Below, piece by piece: positions 15,906-24,934 of a stretch of DNA of 64,000 nt. Positions within the stretch are counted from its first letter, which is position 1, and every line of letters begins with the position of its first letter. The position numbers and the translations under genes were made by a program. Source of the DNA: Akkermansiaceae bacterium (GTDB taxonomy: Bacteria; Verrucomicrobiota; Verrucomicrobiia; Verrucomicrobiales; Akkermansiaceae); NCBI GenBank assembly GCA_019634595.1, contig JAHCBC010000003.1, forward strand, positions 186,001 through 250,000. The letters are read 5' to 3'. A model generated the notes under the pieces. It was not told the origin of the DNA and did no database searches. It was given only the letters and a program-made list of their open reading frames with translations.

Positions 15906-17495
15906 TCACTTCTTGGGGGCCGGCTTCGTGGGAGCCACCGGTTTGGCGGGTTCCACCGGGGGAGCCGGGGCCACTGGAGCCGATGCCTGGGCGGAATTCA
16001 TTTCGGCCAGGAACTTCTTCGCTTCCGCGCGCTGGGTGTCATCGAGCTTGGCATCGATTTCCTTGGCGAATGTTTCCGCTTCCTTCTCACCCCGCCCGGA
16101 AGCGAGGGAAGCGAAGGCCCAGGCCTTCCCCAGATCCCGCTTGATACCGGCGCCCTGGGCGTGCAGGCGGGCGAGCGCGAGGGTCGCCGGGCCGTGGCCC
16201 TGCTGGGCCGCGAGGGCATAGAGCTGCCCGGCGTTCTGCAGGCTCTGCTGGACTCCCGCACCGCGCTCAAAGAGGGTGGCGAGATTGTTCTGGGACGGAG
16301 CATAGCCCGCCTGCGCCGCGCGGGTGAACCACGCCGCGGCGGCCGAGGCGTCCATGCCGCCGAGCTTTCCGGAGAGGTAAAATAGGCCCAGTTCGTTCTG
16401 GGCCTCGACGACACCGCCGGAGGCAGCCGCCGCCAAGTGGCCGTAACCCTTGTTACGGTCGGGCTTCTCCGCACCAAAGGCCAGCACGGCCAGGCGGAGG
16501 TGGGCCTGGGCGCTGCCGTCTTTCGCAGCGGCTTCCAGCACCGTGGTGCCACGGGCGATGTCCTTCTCGATGCCCTTGCCCTCGATGTAGAACTCCGCGG
16601 CGCGAATCGCGCATTCCTGTTGTCCGGCATCCTTGCCTTTTTCGTAGGCGGCCAGCGCCGCATTCAGATCCTTCTTCACGTTCTCCTCGTAGTCACCGAG
16701 GGCGAGGTAGGCGGAATACTCCTTCGCATCCGCGGCCTTCCTCAACCATTCGCGGCCTTCCTTCTCGTTGCGGAATTTTTCCGGACCGTTCAGCAGGCGG
16801 GAACCCAGCGAACTCATCGCCACCGGCTCACCTTTTTCCGCTGCCTTTTTGTAGGCTTCCAGGGACTTGGTCCCGTCCTGTTTGTCCGGGAAACCGAATT
16901 GCCCCTCATAAAGGCGGGCGATGAGCATGAGGGAGGTGATGTCACCTTTCTCCGCTGCGGAGTTCCACCACTGGAGCGCCTTGTCGAAGTCAGGCTCCTT
17001 GCTCAGGCGGCCACGCATCCAGGCCTCACCCAGAACCCTGCCGGCCACCGTGGGATCGGTTTTTGCGGCGGTTTCGAGCAGTTCACGGGCCTTGGACCGC
17101 TCCTCCTCTTTTTCCGAGGCGAGGTAGATGAACGAGAGGCGGTAAACGGCGTCCTTCTGTCCGGCGGCCACCGCCTTGGTGTAGAACTCGACGGCCTTGT
17201 CCCTGGATACATCCGCCCCCTGGCCGCTCTCATGCGCGAAGCCGAGGAGGTAGAGCGCGTCCGCGTTTCCGGTGGCGGCCAGTGGACCCGCCAGAGCCAC
17301 CGCCTTGTCATGTTCCCCCGCCTTGAAGGCGTCCAGAGCCGGCTTTGCCGGACCGGACGCGTCAGGCACCGCGGCGTCGGCGGCTTCTTTCGCGATCTCC
17401 GGGGAAATTTCGATGGGGGATGAAACGGCTGCCCGCGCGGCGGTCAGGGCGAGCAGGGAGCAGGAAAAGAGGAGGGCGGACTTTTTCAAACGCAT
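15906..17495 (-). CDS. Exported Sel1-repeat (TPR-like) protein
   Basis: 529 residues: signal peptide at 1-22 (ALLFSCSLLALTAARA), then roughly ten Sel1-like repeats of about 36 residues, each with an A-x2-LG...Y..G.G...D...A..W pattern, for example ALYLLGFAHESGQG, AQNELGLFYLSGKLGG and PSQNNLATLFERGAG. The tail is Pro/Ala/Lys rich (PVAPAPPVEPAKP). Sel1 solenoids are protein-interaction scaffolds, here in the periplasm. It lies 34 bp after the cyclase gene and 54 bp before the GST gene on the same strand; the partner is unknown. Confidence 0.85.
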   Translation of the reverse strand: MRLKKSALLFSCSLLALTAARAAVSSPIEISPEIAKEAADAAVPDASGPAKPALDAFKAGEHDKAVALAGPLAATGNADALYLLGFAHESGQGADVSRDKAVEFYTKAVAAGQKDAVYRLSFIYLASEKEEERSKARELLETAAKTDPTVAGRVLGEAWMRGRLSKEPDFDKALQWWNSAAEKGDITSLMLIARLYEGQFGFPDKQDGTKSLEAYKKAAEKGEPVAMSSLGSRLLNGPEKFRNEKEGREWLRKAADAKEYSAYLALGDYEENVKKDLNAALAAYEKGKDAGQQECAIRAAEFYIEGKGIEKDIARGTTVLEAAAKDGSAQAHLRLAVLAFGAEKPDRNKGYGHLAAAASGGVVEAQNELGLFYLSGKLGGMDASAAAAWFTRAAQAGYAPSQNNLATLFERGAGVQQSLQNAGQLYALAAQQGHGPATLALARLHAQGAGIKRDLGKAWAFASLASGRGEKEAETFAKEIDAKLDDTQRAEAKKFLAEMNSAQASAPVAPAPPVEPAKPVAPTKPAPKK

Positions 17496-17529
17496 CCCGG
17501 GACGCTACCGGTCCGGGGAAAATCCGCAA

Positions 17530-18699
17530 CTACTGAGTTGAACCAGCCCGGGCACCGCTTTCCCAGCGGGAACGCAGTTCCCCGATGCACTGGTCGAGCA
17601 GCGGCATGTCGAAATCATGGACGTCCACGCCCTTTCCGAGACCCTCCAGGAGCAGGACGGTCAGCTCACCGCCGAGGTGTTCGCGGAACTCATCCAGACC
17701 GGCGAAAACTTTCCTCCCGCCGTTCTCATCCCGGACCTCCAGATCCGGGTGGTAGGTGACCAGCGACAGTCCGTCCAGCACCCGCAGCACGCGCTCCGCG
17801 GATGCGGGATCCAGCAGTCCTACGCGGGCTGAATAAATGGTGTCCAGCGCCAGACCCACGGCGACCGCCGGGGCATGGGAGAGCCGGTAGCCGCTCATGG
17901 CCTCCAGCTTGTGCGCGGCCCAGTGGCCGAAATCCAGCGGACGGCTGGAACCGGTTTCGAAAGGATCCCCGCCGGTGGCGATGTGGCGGGCATGGAGGAG
18001 CGCGGACTTTTCCACGCATTGCTCCAGGGTCTCCGGGTCGAGGATCGAAAGGGCGGTGAGATGTTCCTCGATCCACTCGAAAAACGACGCGTCCTTCACC
18101 AACGCCACTTTCACCGCCTCGATGAGGCCGGCGCGGCGCGTTTCCTCATCCTGGGTATGCAGGAAGCGGAAGTCATTCACCACGGCGAAAGGCACGGAAA
18201 ACACACCCACCCAGTTCTTTTTTCCGAAGAAGTTGATGGCACTCTTCACCCCCACCCCGCTGTCATCCTGGGAAAGGGTGGTGGTGGGGAAACGCACCAA
18301 GCGGACCCCGCGGTGGGCGGTCGCAACCGCATACCCCACCGCATCGAGAAAGGCACCGCCACCGATGACGAGGGCGTAGGAGTGCCGGTCGATGTGCGCG
18401 GCATCCAGCTCCGCCCAAACCCGGCGCACCACCGAGTCGTCCGCCTTCGCCACCTCTCCGCCCGGCAGGCCCACCACACCGCGGAAGTCCAGCGAGCCTG
18501 CGGCAAAGTAGCCGGCGATGCTTTTCACCAGCCCCGGCCACGCGGCGGAAACCGCTTCCTCGAGGAACACAATGACCCGTCTGCCGCCGCCCTCGGCGAG
18601 GATTTCCATGAGATCGGCATTGTCCGCGGCGAAGGCATCACGCGTGAAAACGATACGGTGCTTGAAGGTGACGGGAATCTGGAAATCGTAGCGGGACAT
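17530..18699 (-). CDS. 3-dehydroquinate synthase-like sugar phosphate cyclase
   Basis: 389 residues of the AroB superfamily: NAD-binding VIGGGAFLDAVGYAVATAHRG (~111-131), substrate loop FPTTTLSQDDSGVGVKSAIN, GVFSVPFAVVNDFRFL, the Glu of AGLIEAVKVALVKD, and metal-binding His in RPLDFGHWAAHKLE. This is longer than standard AroB and carries the GHWAAHKLEAMSGYRLSHA segment seen in EboD and 2-epi-valiolone-type cyclases, so secondary or transport-related sugar-phosphate chemistry is possible. No shikimate gene is adjacent. It is divergent from the Nudix gene. The family is clear, the exact substrate is not. Confidence 0.75.
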   Translation of the reverse strand: MSRYDFQIPVTFKHRIVFTRDAFAADNADLMEILAEGGGRRVIVFLEEAVSAAWPGLVKSIAGYFAAGSLDFRGVVGLPGGEVAKADDSVVRRVWAELDAAHIDRHSYALVIGGGAFLDAVGYAVATAHRGVRLVRFPTTTLSQDDSGVGVKSAINFFGKKNWVGVFSVPFAVVNDFRFLHTQDEETRRAGLIEAVKVALVKDASFFEWIEEHLTALSILDPETLEQCVEKSALLHARHIATGGDPFETGSSRPLDFGHWAAHKLEAMSGYRLSHAPAVAVGLALDTIYSARVGLLDPASAERVLRVLDGLSLVTYHPDLEVRDENGGRKVFAGLDEFREHLGGELTVLLLEGLGKGVDVHDFDMPLLDQCIGELRSRWESGARAGSTQ

Positions 18700-18753
18700 C
18701 AGCGGACAGCGAATTTATGCACCGAATACGCCCGTACGCCACCGTTTCTTCCC

Positions 18754-19272
18754 ATGACTGACACCCGGATTTTGTTTGAAACCAAGTGGATCCGCGTCCG
18801 CAAGGAAGGAAAATGGGAATACGTCCAACGGCCTTCGTCGGACTTCGCCGTGGGAATCCTGGCCATCACCCCTGATGACGAGGTGGTTCTGGTCGAGCAG
18901 TTCAGGATCCCGACGGGGACCCGCGTGATCGAAATCCCCGCCGGACTGGTGGGGGATGAGCCGGAATTCCAAGACGAATCCCTGGAAGACACCGCGCGCC
19001 GGGAACTGCTGGAGGAAACCGGCTACCGTGCGGGAACCATGAAGTTCCTGATGCGGTCACCCGCCACGCCGGGGCTGGCACGGGAGTTCATGAACATCTT
19101 TCTCGCCACTGATCTGGTGAAGGAGACGGAAGGAGGCGGAACGGAGGGCGAGGACATCACCGTCCATCATGTCCCCCTTTCCGGACTGAGGCGGTGGCTG
19201 GCGGAAAAGCAGGCCGCGGGCGTGGATGTGGACGCCCGCCTCCCCGCCGCCCTGTGGCTGGCAGGGAGGTAA
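18754..19272 (+). CDS. Nudix hydrolase (ADP-ribose pyrophosphatase-like)
   Basis: 172 residues from the ATG at 18754 (MTDTRILFETKWIRVRKEGK). The Nudix box ends in ARRELLEETGY (82-91) with an upstream loop two residues longer than the consensus. VLVEQFRIPTGTRVIEIPAG precedes it, the signature of ADP-ribose pyrophosphatases (NudF-like), which use the Glu cluster to bind Mg and hydrolyse nucleoside diphosphate linkages. It is a cytosolic monodomain protein. The stop codon is 4 bp from the end of the convergent DUF2339 gene. A much longer in-frame start upstream is antisense to the cyclase gene and was not used. Confidence 0.88.
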   Translation: MTDTRILFETKWIRVRKEGKWEYVQRPSSDFAVGILAITPDDEVVLVEQFRIPTGTRVIEIPAGLVGDEPEFQDESLEDTARRELLEETGYRAGTMKFLMRSPATPGLAREFMNIFLATDLVKETEGGGTEGEDITVHHVPLSGLRRWLAEKQAAGVDVDARLPAALWLAGR

Positions 19273-19276
19273 GGAA

Positions 19277-22075
19277 TCACTTTTCCTCGAGCAACCGCTT
19301 CAGGACAGGGGCGAAGCGGTTGTAGAACAGACCGAGCAGGATCAGCGCGGCTCCCAGGACGATGAAGGCGATCACGCGGGTGAACGCGTTGAAGTCCCAG
19401 ACATCCCGCACGAACACCTTCAGGATCGCCATGGCCAGCAGGCAGAAACCCGCCTGGCGGAGCGCCACCAACCGGATGGCGAGCCCCGCACTGACCATGC
19501 CGAAGCCCAGCACGGTCCACAGCACGGACACAGCATGCCAATCGTGACGCCAGACGAGCATCTGCGTGGCCCACATCGAGCCGATGACAGCGGCCGCCCA
19601 ACCGGCCACCGCCGCGGGCCTGCGGTCGGCTTCCTTCCGGAACCATGAGGTCCAGACCACCAGGCCGATCAACGCGCAGACCACCGCCCAGCCGCGCCAC
19701 GACGCGTCCGGATTCATCCGCCAGATGTCGTGGACTCCTCTCAGCAGCCACAACACGGCCAGCGCGAGGAAGCCCCACACTTCCGGCATGGTCCGTATTT
19801 TCAGGAGGATGGCGGCGGCGAGGAGCAGGATGGCAGTGAAAGCCATACCGTCCCCGAAGAAGCCGGGCGCGAACACATTCCAGAAAAAGCAGGTGCCGAT
19901 GAAAGCGGTGCCGCGGAGGATCCAGGCGGTGGCAAGGCGCAGGCCCTGTGGCAGGGTTTTCCCGGAGCAAAGCAGCAGAGCCAGCATCGCCAAAGCAGTT
20001 CCCGTGAGCCACAGGCTGTCCCCCACCGTGGCATTTCCGAACCGGACCGTCGCCGGAAGCAGCAGGGCCGCGGAGCACGGAGCCAACCGGCCGATCTTTC
20101 CGAAGATGGCCGCGGCCAGCAGCGCCATGCTGACGATGGCCGCGAGCATCAATCCGTGTTGGGCGGCTCCACCTTGGGTGATTGCCCAGGCAGCCGCGGC
20201 GGCGGTGGCGACGGAATAGATCCAGCCATGCAGGTCCGGCAGGCATTTCCCGAAGTCATCCACATCGGAATGACGTTCGCGCCAGTGCCAGAGTCCTGCG
20301 GTGACCAGTGTGGCGCATGAGATGGATGCCAGCGGCAGCCATTCCGTCAGGTGAAGCGAGGGCCAGGCCGAAGCCGCCACGAAAGCCAGTGCACCGAAGG
20401 CAAGCTCCGGCATCTCCCTGCCACGGGGAGCCAGCAGGAATCCCGCGGACAGAGCCGCCGCAACTCCTGCCATGGCCAGTGCGGGCCACGGGCCGGGAAG
20501 CCACCACGCCCATCCCGCGATGCCCATGACAACCGCGAAGGAAAACACCATCCCCGCGCCGGACCGTGCCATTTCCAGAAAATAGCCTGCCTTCCCGGAT
20601 GTGGAACCCACGCGGAGGGGAACGGATGCCGCGGCGACCAGCAGCGCGGCGACTCCGGCGCTCCAGGGCGGGATCGGGCCATAGGGAACCAAGGGAATCA
20701 GCCGGATCAAGGTGAGAAACAATACCCCGGCGGCGGCCAGACAGGAAAAGACGAACTCGCTGCGGCCACGGAACTTCGCGAAGGCGAGCGCCAGCGCCAG
20801 CGACTCAAACGCCAGCCCGAGCGCGAGGTGGAAGCCCTCCAGGCGGATCACCATCGCCAGGCTGAGCAGTGCGAGCCCCTGGAAGACATTCACCCCTCCG
20901 GCGATCTCGCTGCGCCGCCTGCCGACGACTCCCAGCGCCAGCAGCACCAGACCGAACACCGCACAGACCATCCAGTAGTTCTCGCTCTGGTAGCGCTGCC
21001 ACCACAGACCGCTGAACAGGGTGAAGAACGCCGCGTTGTTCCCCCCCGTGAACCATGCCCGCGCCCTGGGCCCCATGGCCTCGCGGAAACGGTCGAGCAC
21101 GCCCGGCAGTGCCAGCATGATCCAGACCGGCGGCAGGAACCACATCACCGCCGGGTCCCTGATGACCCCACCGGAGGCCCCCAGCAACTGCCAGCCGAGG
21201 AACGCGCCATAGGTGCCCGCCATCGACGCCACGCCCGGTCCCATCCACCCGGGACGGAGCATGAGCAGCACCCCGGCCGCCGCGAGGATGACACTGGAGA
21301 AGCAGGTCATCCAGCCGATGGGCTGCAGCATGGTGGAGTACGATGCCAACAGTATCCCGAGGACCGCCGTTGTCCGGGCATTCCGCAGCCAGGACACCGT
21401 CACGATCACACCCGCGGCACCGAGCATGAGGATCCCCGCAACCACCGGGCTGTCGATCACCCGCAGCCGGGCGACATGGTGGGAGGCGAACGTGCAGTAG
21501 TAGAAGAAGGACATGCCTCCGGCCAGGATGACCTCGCCGAAGCGCTGGAGCGCGGCCTTTCCGGCCAGCCTGCGGCCGGTCTCCATCAGGACGCCCGCAC
21601 AGAGGAAGAGACCGAGAAGCCGGACGCCGTTCGGCATTTCGCGGATCCAGCTCTTATAGGCGAAGTTCCCCAGCAGGACTAGGCCCGTCAGCAACAGCAC
21701 GACCCCGAACCTGACCAACCACACGCGGCCAAGTTGCATTTCGAATCCGCCGTCCGTGGCCGGACTCTTCGGGGAAGCGGCGGGCATGGGTTCCGGAGAT
21801 GGAGCCTCCACCGGAGCCGGTGGCAATGGAGAAGGCGGCAGTGGAGGCGGGGCGATGGGTGCGGGTGCCTCTTCCACAGGCAGCGGCGGGGCTTCTTCCA
21901 CCACTTCCGGCACCTCGGGCAGGTCCGTTTGGGAGACAAGGGAAGCAGATTCCAGTTCGGAAAGCTTCTTCCGTATTTCCTCCAGCACCGCCCTATGCCC
22001 GCTTTCCAGTTGGTCCAACCGGGCACGGAGAGCCTCGATTTCCCGCTTCCATGCCTCTCCGTCTGCCGGTGCCAT
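19277..22075 (-). CDS. DUF2339 polytopic membrane protein
   Basis: About 932 residues from the ATG at 22075 (MAPADGEAWKREIEALRARL); earlier starts would run through an inverted-repeat element. Residues 1-40 form a coiled coil with a Glu/Arg/Leu heptad, ~45-110 are a Pro/Ala/Glu linker, and from ~120 on there are more than 20 membrane helices. The first helix block, EMQLGRVWLVRFGVVLLLTG then FAYKSWIREMPNGVRLL, marks the DUF2339 family, proposed inner-membrane proteins without a settled function. The C-terminal FNAFTRVIAFIVLGAALILL with YNRF is also typical. It ends 4 bp from the Nudix gene. Confidence 0.8.
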   Translation of the reverse strand: MAPADGEAWKREIEALRARLDQLESGHRAVLEEIRKKLSELESASLVSQTDLPEVPEVVEEAPPLPVEEAPAPIAPPPLPPSPLPPAPVEAPSPEPMPAASPKSPATDGGFEMQLGRVWLVRFGVVLLLTGLVLLGNFAYKSWIREMPNGVRLLGLFLCAGVLMETGRRLAGKAALQRFGEVILAGGMSFFYYCTFASHHVARLRVIDSPVVAGILMLGAAGVIVTVSWLRNARTTAVLGILLASYSTMLQPIGWMTCFSSVILAAAGVLLMLRPGWMGPGVASMAGTYGAFLGWQLLGASGGVIRDPAVMWFLPPVWIMLALPGVLDRFREAMGPRARAWFTGGNNAAFFTLFSGLWWQRYQSENYWMVCAVFGLVLLALGVVGRRRSEIAGGVNVFQGLALLSLAMVIRLEGFHLALGLAFESLALALAFAKFRGRSEFVFSCLAAAGVLFLTLIRLIPLVPYGPIPPWSAGVAALLVAAASVPLRVGSTSGKAGYFLEMARSGAGMVFSFAVVMGIAGWAWWLPGPWPALAMAGVAAALSAGFLLAPRGREMPELAFGALAFVAASAWPSLHLTEWLPLASISCATLVTAGLWHWRERHSDVDDFGKCLPDLHGWIYSVATAAAAAWAITQGGAAQHGLMLAAIVSMALLAAAIFGKIGRLAPCSAALLLPATVRFGNATVGDSLWLTGTALAMLALLLCSGKTLPQGLRLATAWILRGTAFIGTCFFWNVFAPGFFGDGMAFTAILLLAAAILLKIRTMPEVWGFLALAVLWLLRGVHDIWRMNPDASWRGWAVVCALIGLVVWTSWFRKEADRRPAAVAGWAAAVIGSMWATQMLVWRHDWHAVSVLWTVLGFGMVSAGLAIRLVALRQAGFCLLAMAILKVFVRDVWDFNAFTRVIAFIVLGAALILLGLFYNRFAPVLKRLLEEK

Positions 22076-22130
22076 AGCGTGTAGCCTAGCTGAAATCCGC
22101 ATTCCGCAACATCGATTTCCGGATTCCAAC

Positions 22131-22198
22131 GGAGCGCTGGCTTCAGCCGGCCCCGGAGAATCCGGCGTCTCCACCATGCCGGCTGAAGCCGGCGCTCC
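22131..22198. repeat. REP-like inverted-repeat doublet (type A, copy 1)
   Basis: Left arm GGAGCGCTGGCTTCAGCCGG-C (22131-22151) and right arm 22178-22198 are reverse complements at 20 of 21 positions over a 26-base spacer. Each arm holds its own small palindrome (GCTGGCT-TC-AGCCGGC). The arms match those at 31631-31693. The element lies between the divergent DUF2339 and hemolysin III genes. Confidence 0.8.
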
Positions 22199-22302
22199 AT
22201 CCGCCTCCGCCACGCCCCACCATTTTTTCCAGCCGAAGGTCTCACGACCTTCGCTACACCTCTTGCGGAAACCCGGCCTCGACAAACCGCCCCGCCGGAG
22301 CG

Positions 22303-22977
22303 ATGGGAATACGACGCCCGATGAACCAGCAGCCCGCATCCAGGTCCCCGCTCTGCCAGAGCCATGGCGAGGAGATGGCCAGCACCCTCACCCACGCGCT
22401 GGGCGTGGTGCTGAGCATCGCCGCGCTGGTGGGGATGATCCTGACGGTGTGCAACACGGCCACCGAGGTGGTGTGCGCCTCCATCTTCGGCGGCTCGCTG
22501 GTCCTGCTCTACGGAGCGTCAACGCTCTACCACGCCTTCAGCGGAGTGAGGATGAAAGGTTTCCTCCAGTCCTTGGACCACGCCTGCATCTATCTGCTCA
22601 TCGCCGGGTCCTACACGCCGGTGATGCTCATTTCCCTGCGCGGGCCGTGGGGCTGGACGCTGCTGTGCGTGGTGTGGGCCATGGCGCTGGCCGGGGTGGT
22701 GATCAAGCTGGTGCTGCCCGGGAGAAAGGACCACTGGATCTCCACCGCGCTCTACGTCGTGATGGGGTGGCTGGCCGTCGTCGCCATCGGCCCGCTGGTC
22801 CGGGCGTTGCCGACCGCAGGCGTCGCATGGTTGGTCGCCGGGGGGCTGAGCTATACCTTCGGCGTCGTCTTCTTTCTCTGGACCAAGCTCCGCTACCATC
22901 ACGCCATCTGGCATCTGTTCGTGCTGGGCGGCAGTGCCTGCCATGTCGCCGCCATCTGGCTTTACGTCTTCCGCTGA
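22303..22977 (+). CDS. Hemolysin III family (PAQR) membrane protein
   Basis: A 224-residue protein with seven predicted membrane helices, starting at 22303 or the in-frame ATG at 22321. Family marks are the GEEMASTLTHALGVVLSIAA entry, STLYHAF with its conserved His, DHACIYLLIAGSYTPV, and the last-helix His residues in HAIWHLFVLGGSACHVAAI. These are the metal-binding residues of the PAQR/hemolysin III/CREST hydrolase group, thought to be amidohydrolases acting on lipids. Length is typical of YqfA/HlyIII. It ends 6 bp before mutM. Confidence 0.92.
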   Translation: MGIRRPMNQQPASRSPLCQSHGEEMASTLTHALGVVLSIAALVGMILTVCNTATEVVCASIFGGSLVLLYGASTLYHAFSGVRMKGFLQSLDHACIYLLIAGSYTPVMLISLRGPWGWTLLCVVWAMALAGVVIKLVLPGRKDHWISTALYVVMGWLAVVAIGPLVRALPTAGVAWLVAGGLSYTFGVVFFLWTKLRYHHAIWHLFVLGGSACHVAAIWLYVFR

Positions 22978-22983
22978 ACCACC

Positions 22984-23799
22984 GTGCCGGAGCTTCCCGA
23001 AGTCGAGACCACCCGCCGCGGCATCGAGCCGCATGTGACCGCAGCGAAGGTCCGTGAGGTGATCGTGAAACGCCACGACCTGCGGCAACCCGTCAGCCCC
23101 ACCCTGGCCACCATCGAGGGCCGGAAGATCCTTTCCGTCATCCGCAGGTCGAAATACCTGATCTTCGGCATCGACGACGGATCATCCATGATGATCCACC
23201 TGGGCATGTCGGGCAGCCTGCGGGTGATCGGGCCGGAGGAGGCGTGGAAGAAGCACGACCACCTCGGCATCACACTTTCGAACGGGAAGCAGCTCCGTTT
23301 CCATGATCCGCGGCGGTTCGGGCTGGCCCTCCATTTTACCCTGCCGCCGGAGCAGCATCCGTTGTTGAAAAACCTCGGCCCGGAGCCACTGGAGGAAACC
23401 TTCGGTGTGAAGTATCTCCGCTCCGCCTGCGCCTCGCGGAAGGCCGCGATCAAGCTCGTCATCATGGATGCGAAGGTCGTGGTCGGCGTGGGGAACATCT
23501 ATGCCTCCGAGTCCCTCTTCCGCGCCGGCATCCTTCCCCAGACCGCGGCAAACACCCTCACCCTGCCGCGGCTGAAAAAACTCACCGCCGCCATCAAGGA
23601 GGTGCTGGCGGACTCAATCGAGCAAGGCGGCACGACCCTGCGGGATTTCCTGAAATCGGATGGCGAGCCGGGCTATTTCCGGCAGAAGCTCTTCGTCTAC
23701 GAACGGAAAGGCGAACCCTGCCTGAAATGCGGCACGCCCATCCGCCATGCGGTGATGGGCCAGCGGTCCACCTACTGGTGCCCGAAGTGCCAGAGGTGA
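22984..23799 (+). CDS. mutM: Formamidopyrimidine-DNA glycosylase
   Basis: Base-excision repair enzyme removing 8-oxoguanine and formamidopyrimidines and cutting the abasic site. It starts at GTG with the processed catalytic N-terminus PELPEVETTRRG (Pro2, Glu3). GMSGSLRV, HDPRRFG and the VVGVGNIYASESLFRAGILP block follow, and the C-terminal zinc finger has four cysteines in CLKCGTPIRH and YWCPKCQ. 271 residues is normal. The GTG start is fixed by the required PELPE. It is 6 bp after the hemolysin III gene and convergent with prmA. Confidence 0.97.
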   Translation: MPELPEVETTRRGIEPHVTAAKVREVIVKRHDLRQPVSPTLATIEGRKILSVIRRSKYLIFGIDDGSSMMIHLGMSGSLRVIGPEEAWKKHDHLGITLSNGKQLRFHDPRRFGLALHFTLPPEQHPLLKNLGPEPLEETFGVKYLRSACASRKAAIKLVIMDAKVVVGVGNIYASESLFRAGILPQTAANTLTLPRLKKLTAAIKEVLADSIEQGGTTLRDFLKSDGEPGYFRQKLFVYERKGEPCLKCGTPIRHAVMGQRSTYWCPKCQR

Positions 23800-23803
23800 G
23801 GCG

Positions 23804-24664
23804 TCACTTCTCCTTGATCAGGTCCGCCATGTGGCCGCCGTGGGCGGTGACCCACTTGCCCTTGCGGATCACCTTCGTGAAGCCGAGGCCGGACTTCGCG
23901 GCGGCCTCGAACACATCCCATGCCTGGGAGGCGAGGATGCCGGAAACGATGAGATCGCCCCCTGGTGCGACCGATTTGGCGATCACCGGCCATGCCTGGA
24001 TGAGGACGGTCGAGAAGATGTTGGCCAACACGACGTCGTAGCCCTTCTTTCCAGGCTTCCACTTGAGGATGTCCTGTTCCTTCACGTCGATGCCATCGAC
24101 CTTGTTGCGTTCGGCATTCCGCTCCGCGACGGTGACGGCGAAGGGGTCGAAATCGCAGGCATACGCCGGGCCGGAGCCGAGCTTCCGGGCCGCGATGGCG
24201 AGCAGGCCGGTGCCGGTGCCGAGGTCGCCGACGGTCCAGTTGGTGCCTTTCCTTTTCCGGGCCACATCCACCAGCAGGCGGAGGCAGGTGGAGGTGGTGG
24301 CATGGTCGCCGGTGCCGAAAGCCATTTCCGGCGGGATGATGATGAGTTCGCGGTTAGGGTGCTCCTTTTTCAACGCATCCAGTTCCTTCTTTCCCGTTTC
24401 GGAAGTGAGGAGGAAAACGTCGCGCACCTTGAGAGGCTTCGGAGCCTCCACCGGCTTCTGCCAGTCACTGCTCACGAGCTTGCGCACGCTGCCGCCGAAT
24501 TGCTTCACGATGGCATCGGCGTCTTTCTTCGATTCGCAATAAACCTGCACGCGCACGGATTTCCCGCCCTTGAGGTAATCGAGGACGAAGTTGGGATTCC
24601 CGTGGAAGCGGTCTTCCCAGGCATCGATCCATTTGGCGGCGGAGAGTTTCGACCAGACGAACAT
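23804..24664 (-). CDS. prmA: Ribosomal protein L11 methyltransferase
   Basis: SAM-dependent trimethylation of ribosomal protein L11. The diagnostic PrmA block IIPPEMAFGTGDHATTSTCL is followed by the Rossmann motif I VGDLGTGTGLLAIAA, CDFDPFAVTVAERNAERN and VLANIFSTVLI (N-I replaces the usual N-P-P-like LANI/L, as in PrmA). The N-terminal ~110 residues form the substrate-recognition domain. 286 residues is normal for the family. It is convergent with mutM with 4 bp between stops. The tRNA-Gly gene lies upstream on the same strand. Confidence 0.93.
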   Translation of the reverse strand: MFVWSKLSAAKWIDAWEDRFHGNPNFVLDYLKGGKSVRVQVYCESKKDADAIVKQFGGSVRKLVSSDWQKPVEAPKPLKVRDVFLLTSETGKKELDALKKEHPNRELIIIPPEMAFGTGDHATTSTCLRLLVDVARKRKGTNWTVGDLGTGTGLLAIAARKLGSGPAYACDFDPFAVTVAERNAERNKVDGIDVKEQDILKWKPGKKGYDVVLANIFSTVLIQAWPVIAKSVAPGGDLIVSGILASQAWDVFEAAAKSGLGFTKVIRKGKWVTAHGGHMADLIKEK

Positions 24665-24722
24665 GGATCGGTTCTAACCGGAAGGCGGGTTCTGCCAAAC
24701 CCAATCTCAATCATCGGAAATG

Positions 24723-24746
24723 AAAAAACCTCCCGGATGGGAGGTT
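24723..24746 (-). terminator. Rho-independent terminator of tRNA-Gly
   Basis: On the minus strand AACCTCCC-ATCC-GGGAGGTT is followed by a T run. The 8-bp stem starts at the last base of the encoded CCA end, so transcription stops right after the tRNA. Confidence 0.85.
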
Positions 24747-24820
24747 GGAGCGGGCGATGAGATTCGAACTCACGACATCCACCTTGGCAAGGTGGCGCTC
24801 TACCACTGAGCTACGCCCGC
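24746..24820 (-). tRNA. tRNA-Gly (anticodon GCC)
   Basis: Read on the minus strand it starts GCGGGCGTAGCTCAGTGGTA and folds as a normal cloverleaf: 7-bp acceptor stem GCGGGCG/CGCCCGC, D arm GCTC...GAGC, anticodon stem CCACC/GGTGG with loop CTTGCCAAG giving anticodon GCC, and T arm with GTTCGAATC. The discriminator is T and the CCA end is encoded. No intron. It lies between prmA and trpC, alone. Confidence 0.96.
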
Positions 24821-24934
24821 GACGCTGATTGCGTGCGGGGGGTTTCTACATCCGCAGCGACGGCGGGCAAGACATTTTTGACAAAAATTTCCATGTTCTT
24901 TCCTCCGGGGCTGGGTTTCCCTTGCCGCGCCAGC

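Noticed and set aside
22076..22339. Longer start for the DUF2339 gene
   Set aside because: The extra 88 codons run through the REP-like inverted repeat and give a low-quality sequence; the start at 22075 leads straight into the coiled coil.
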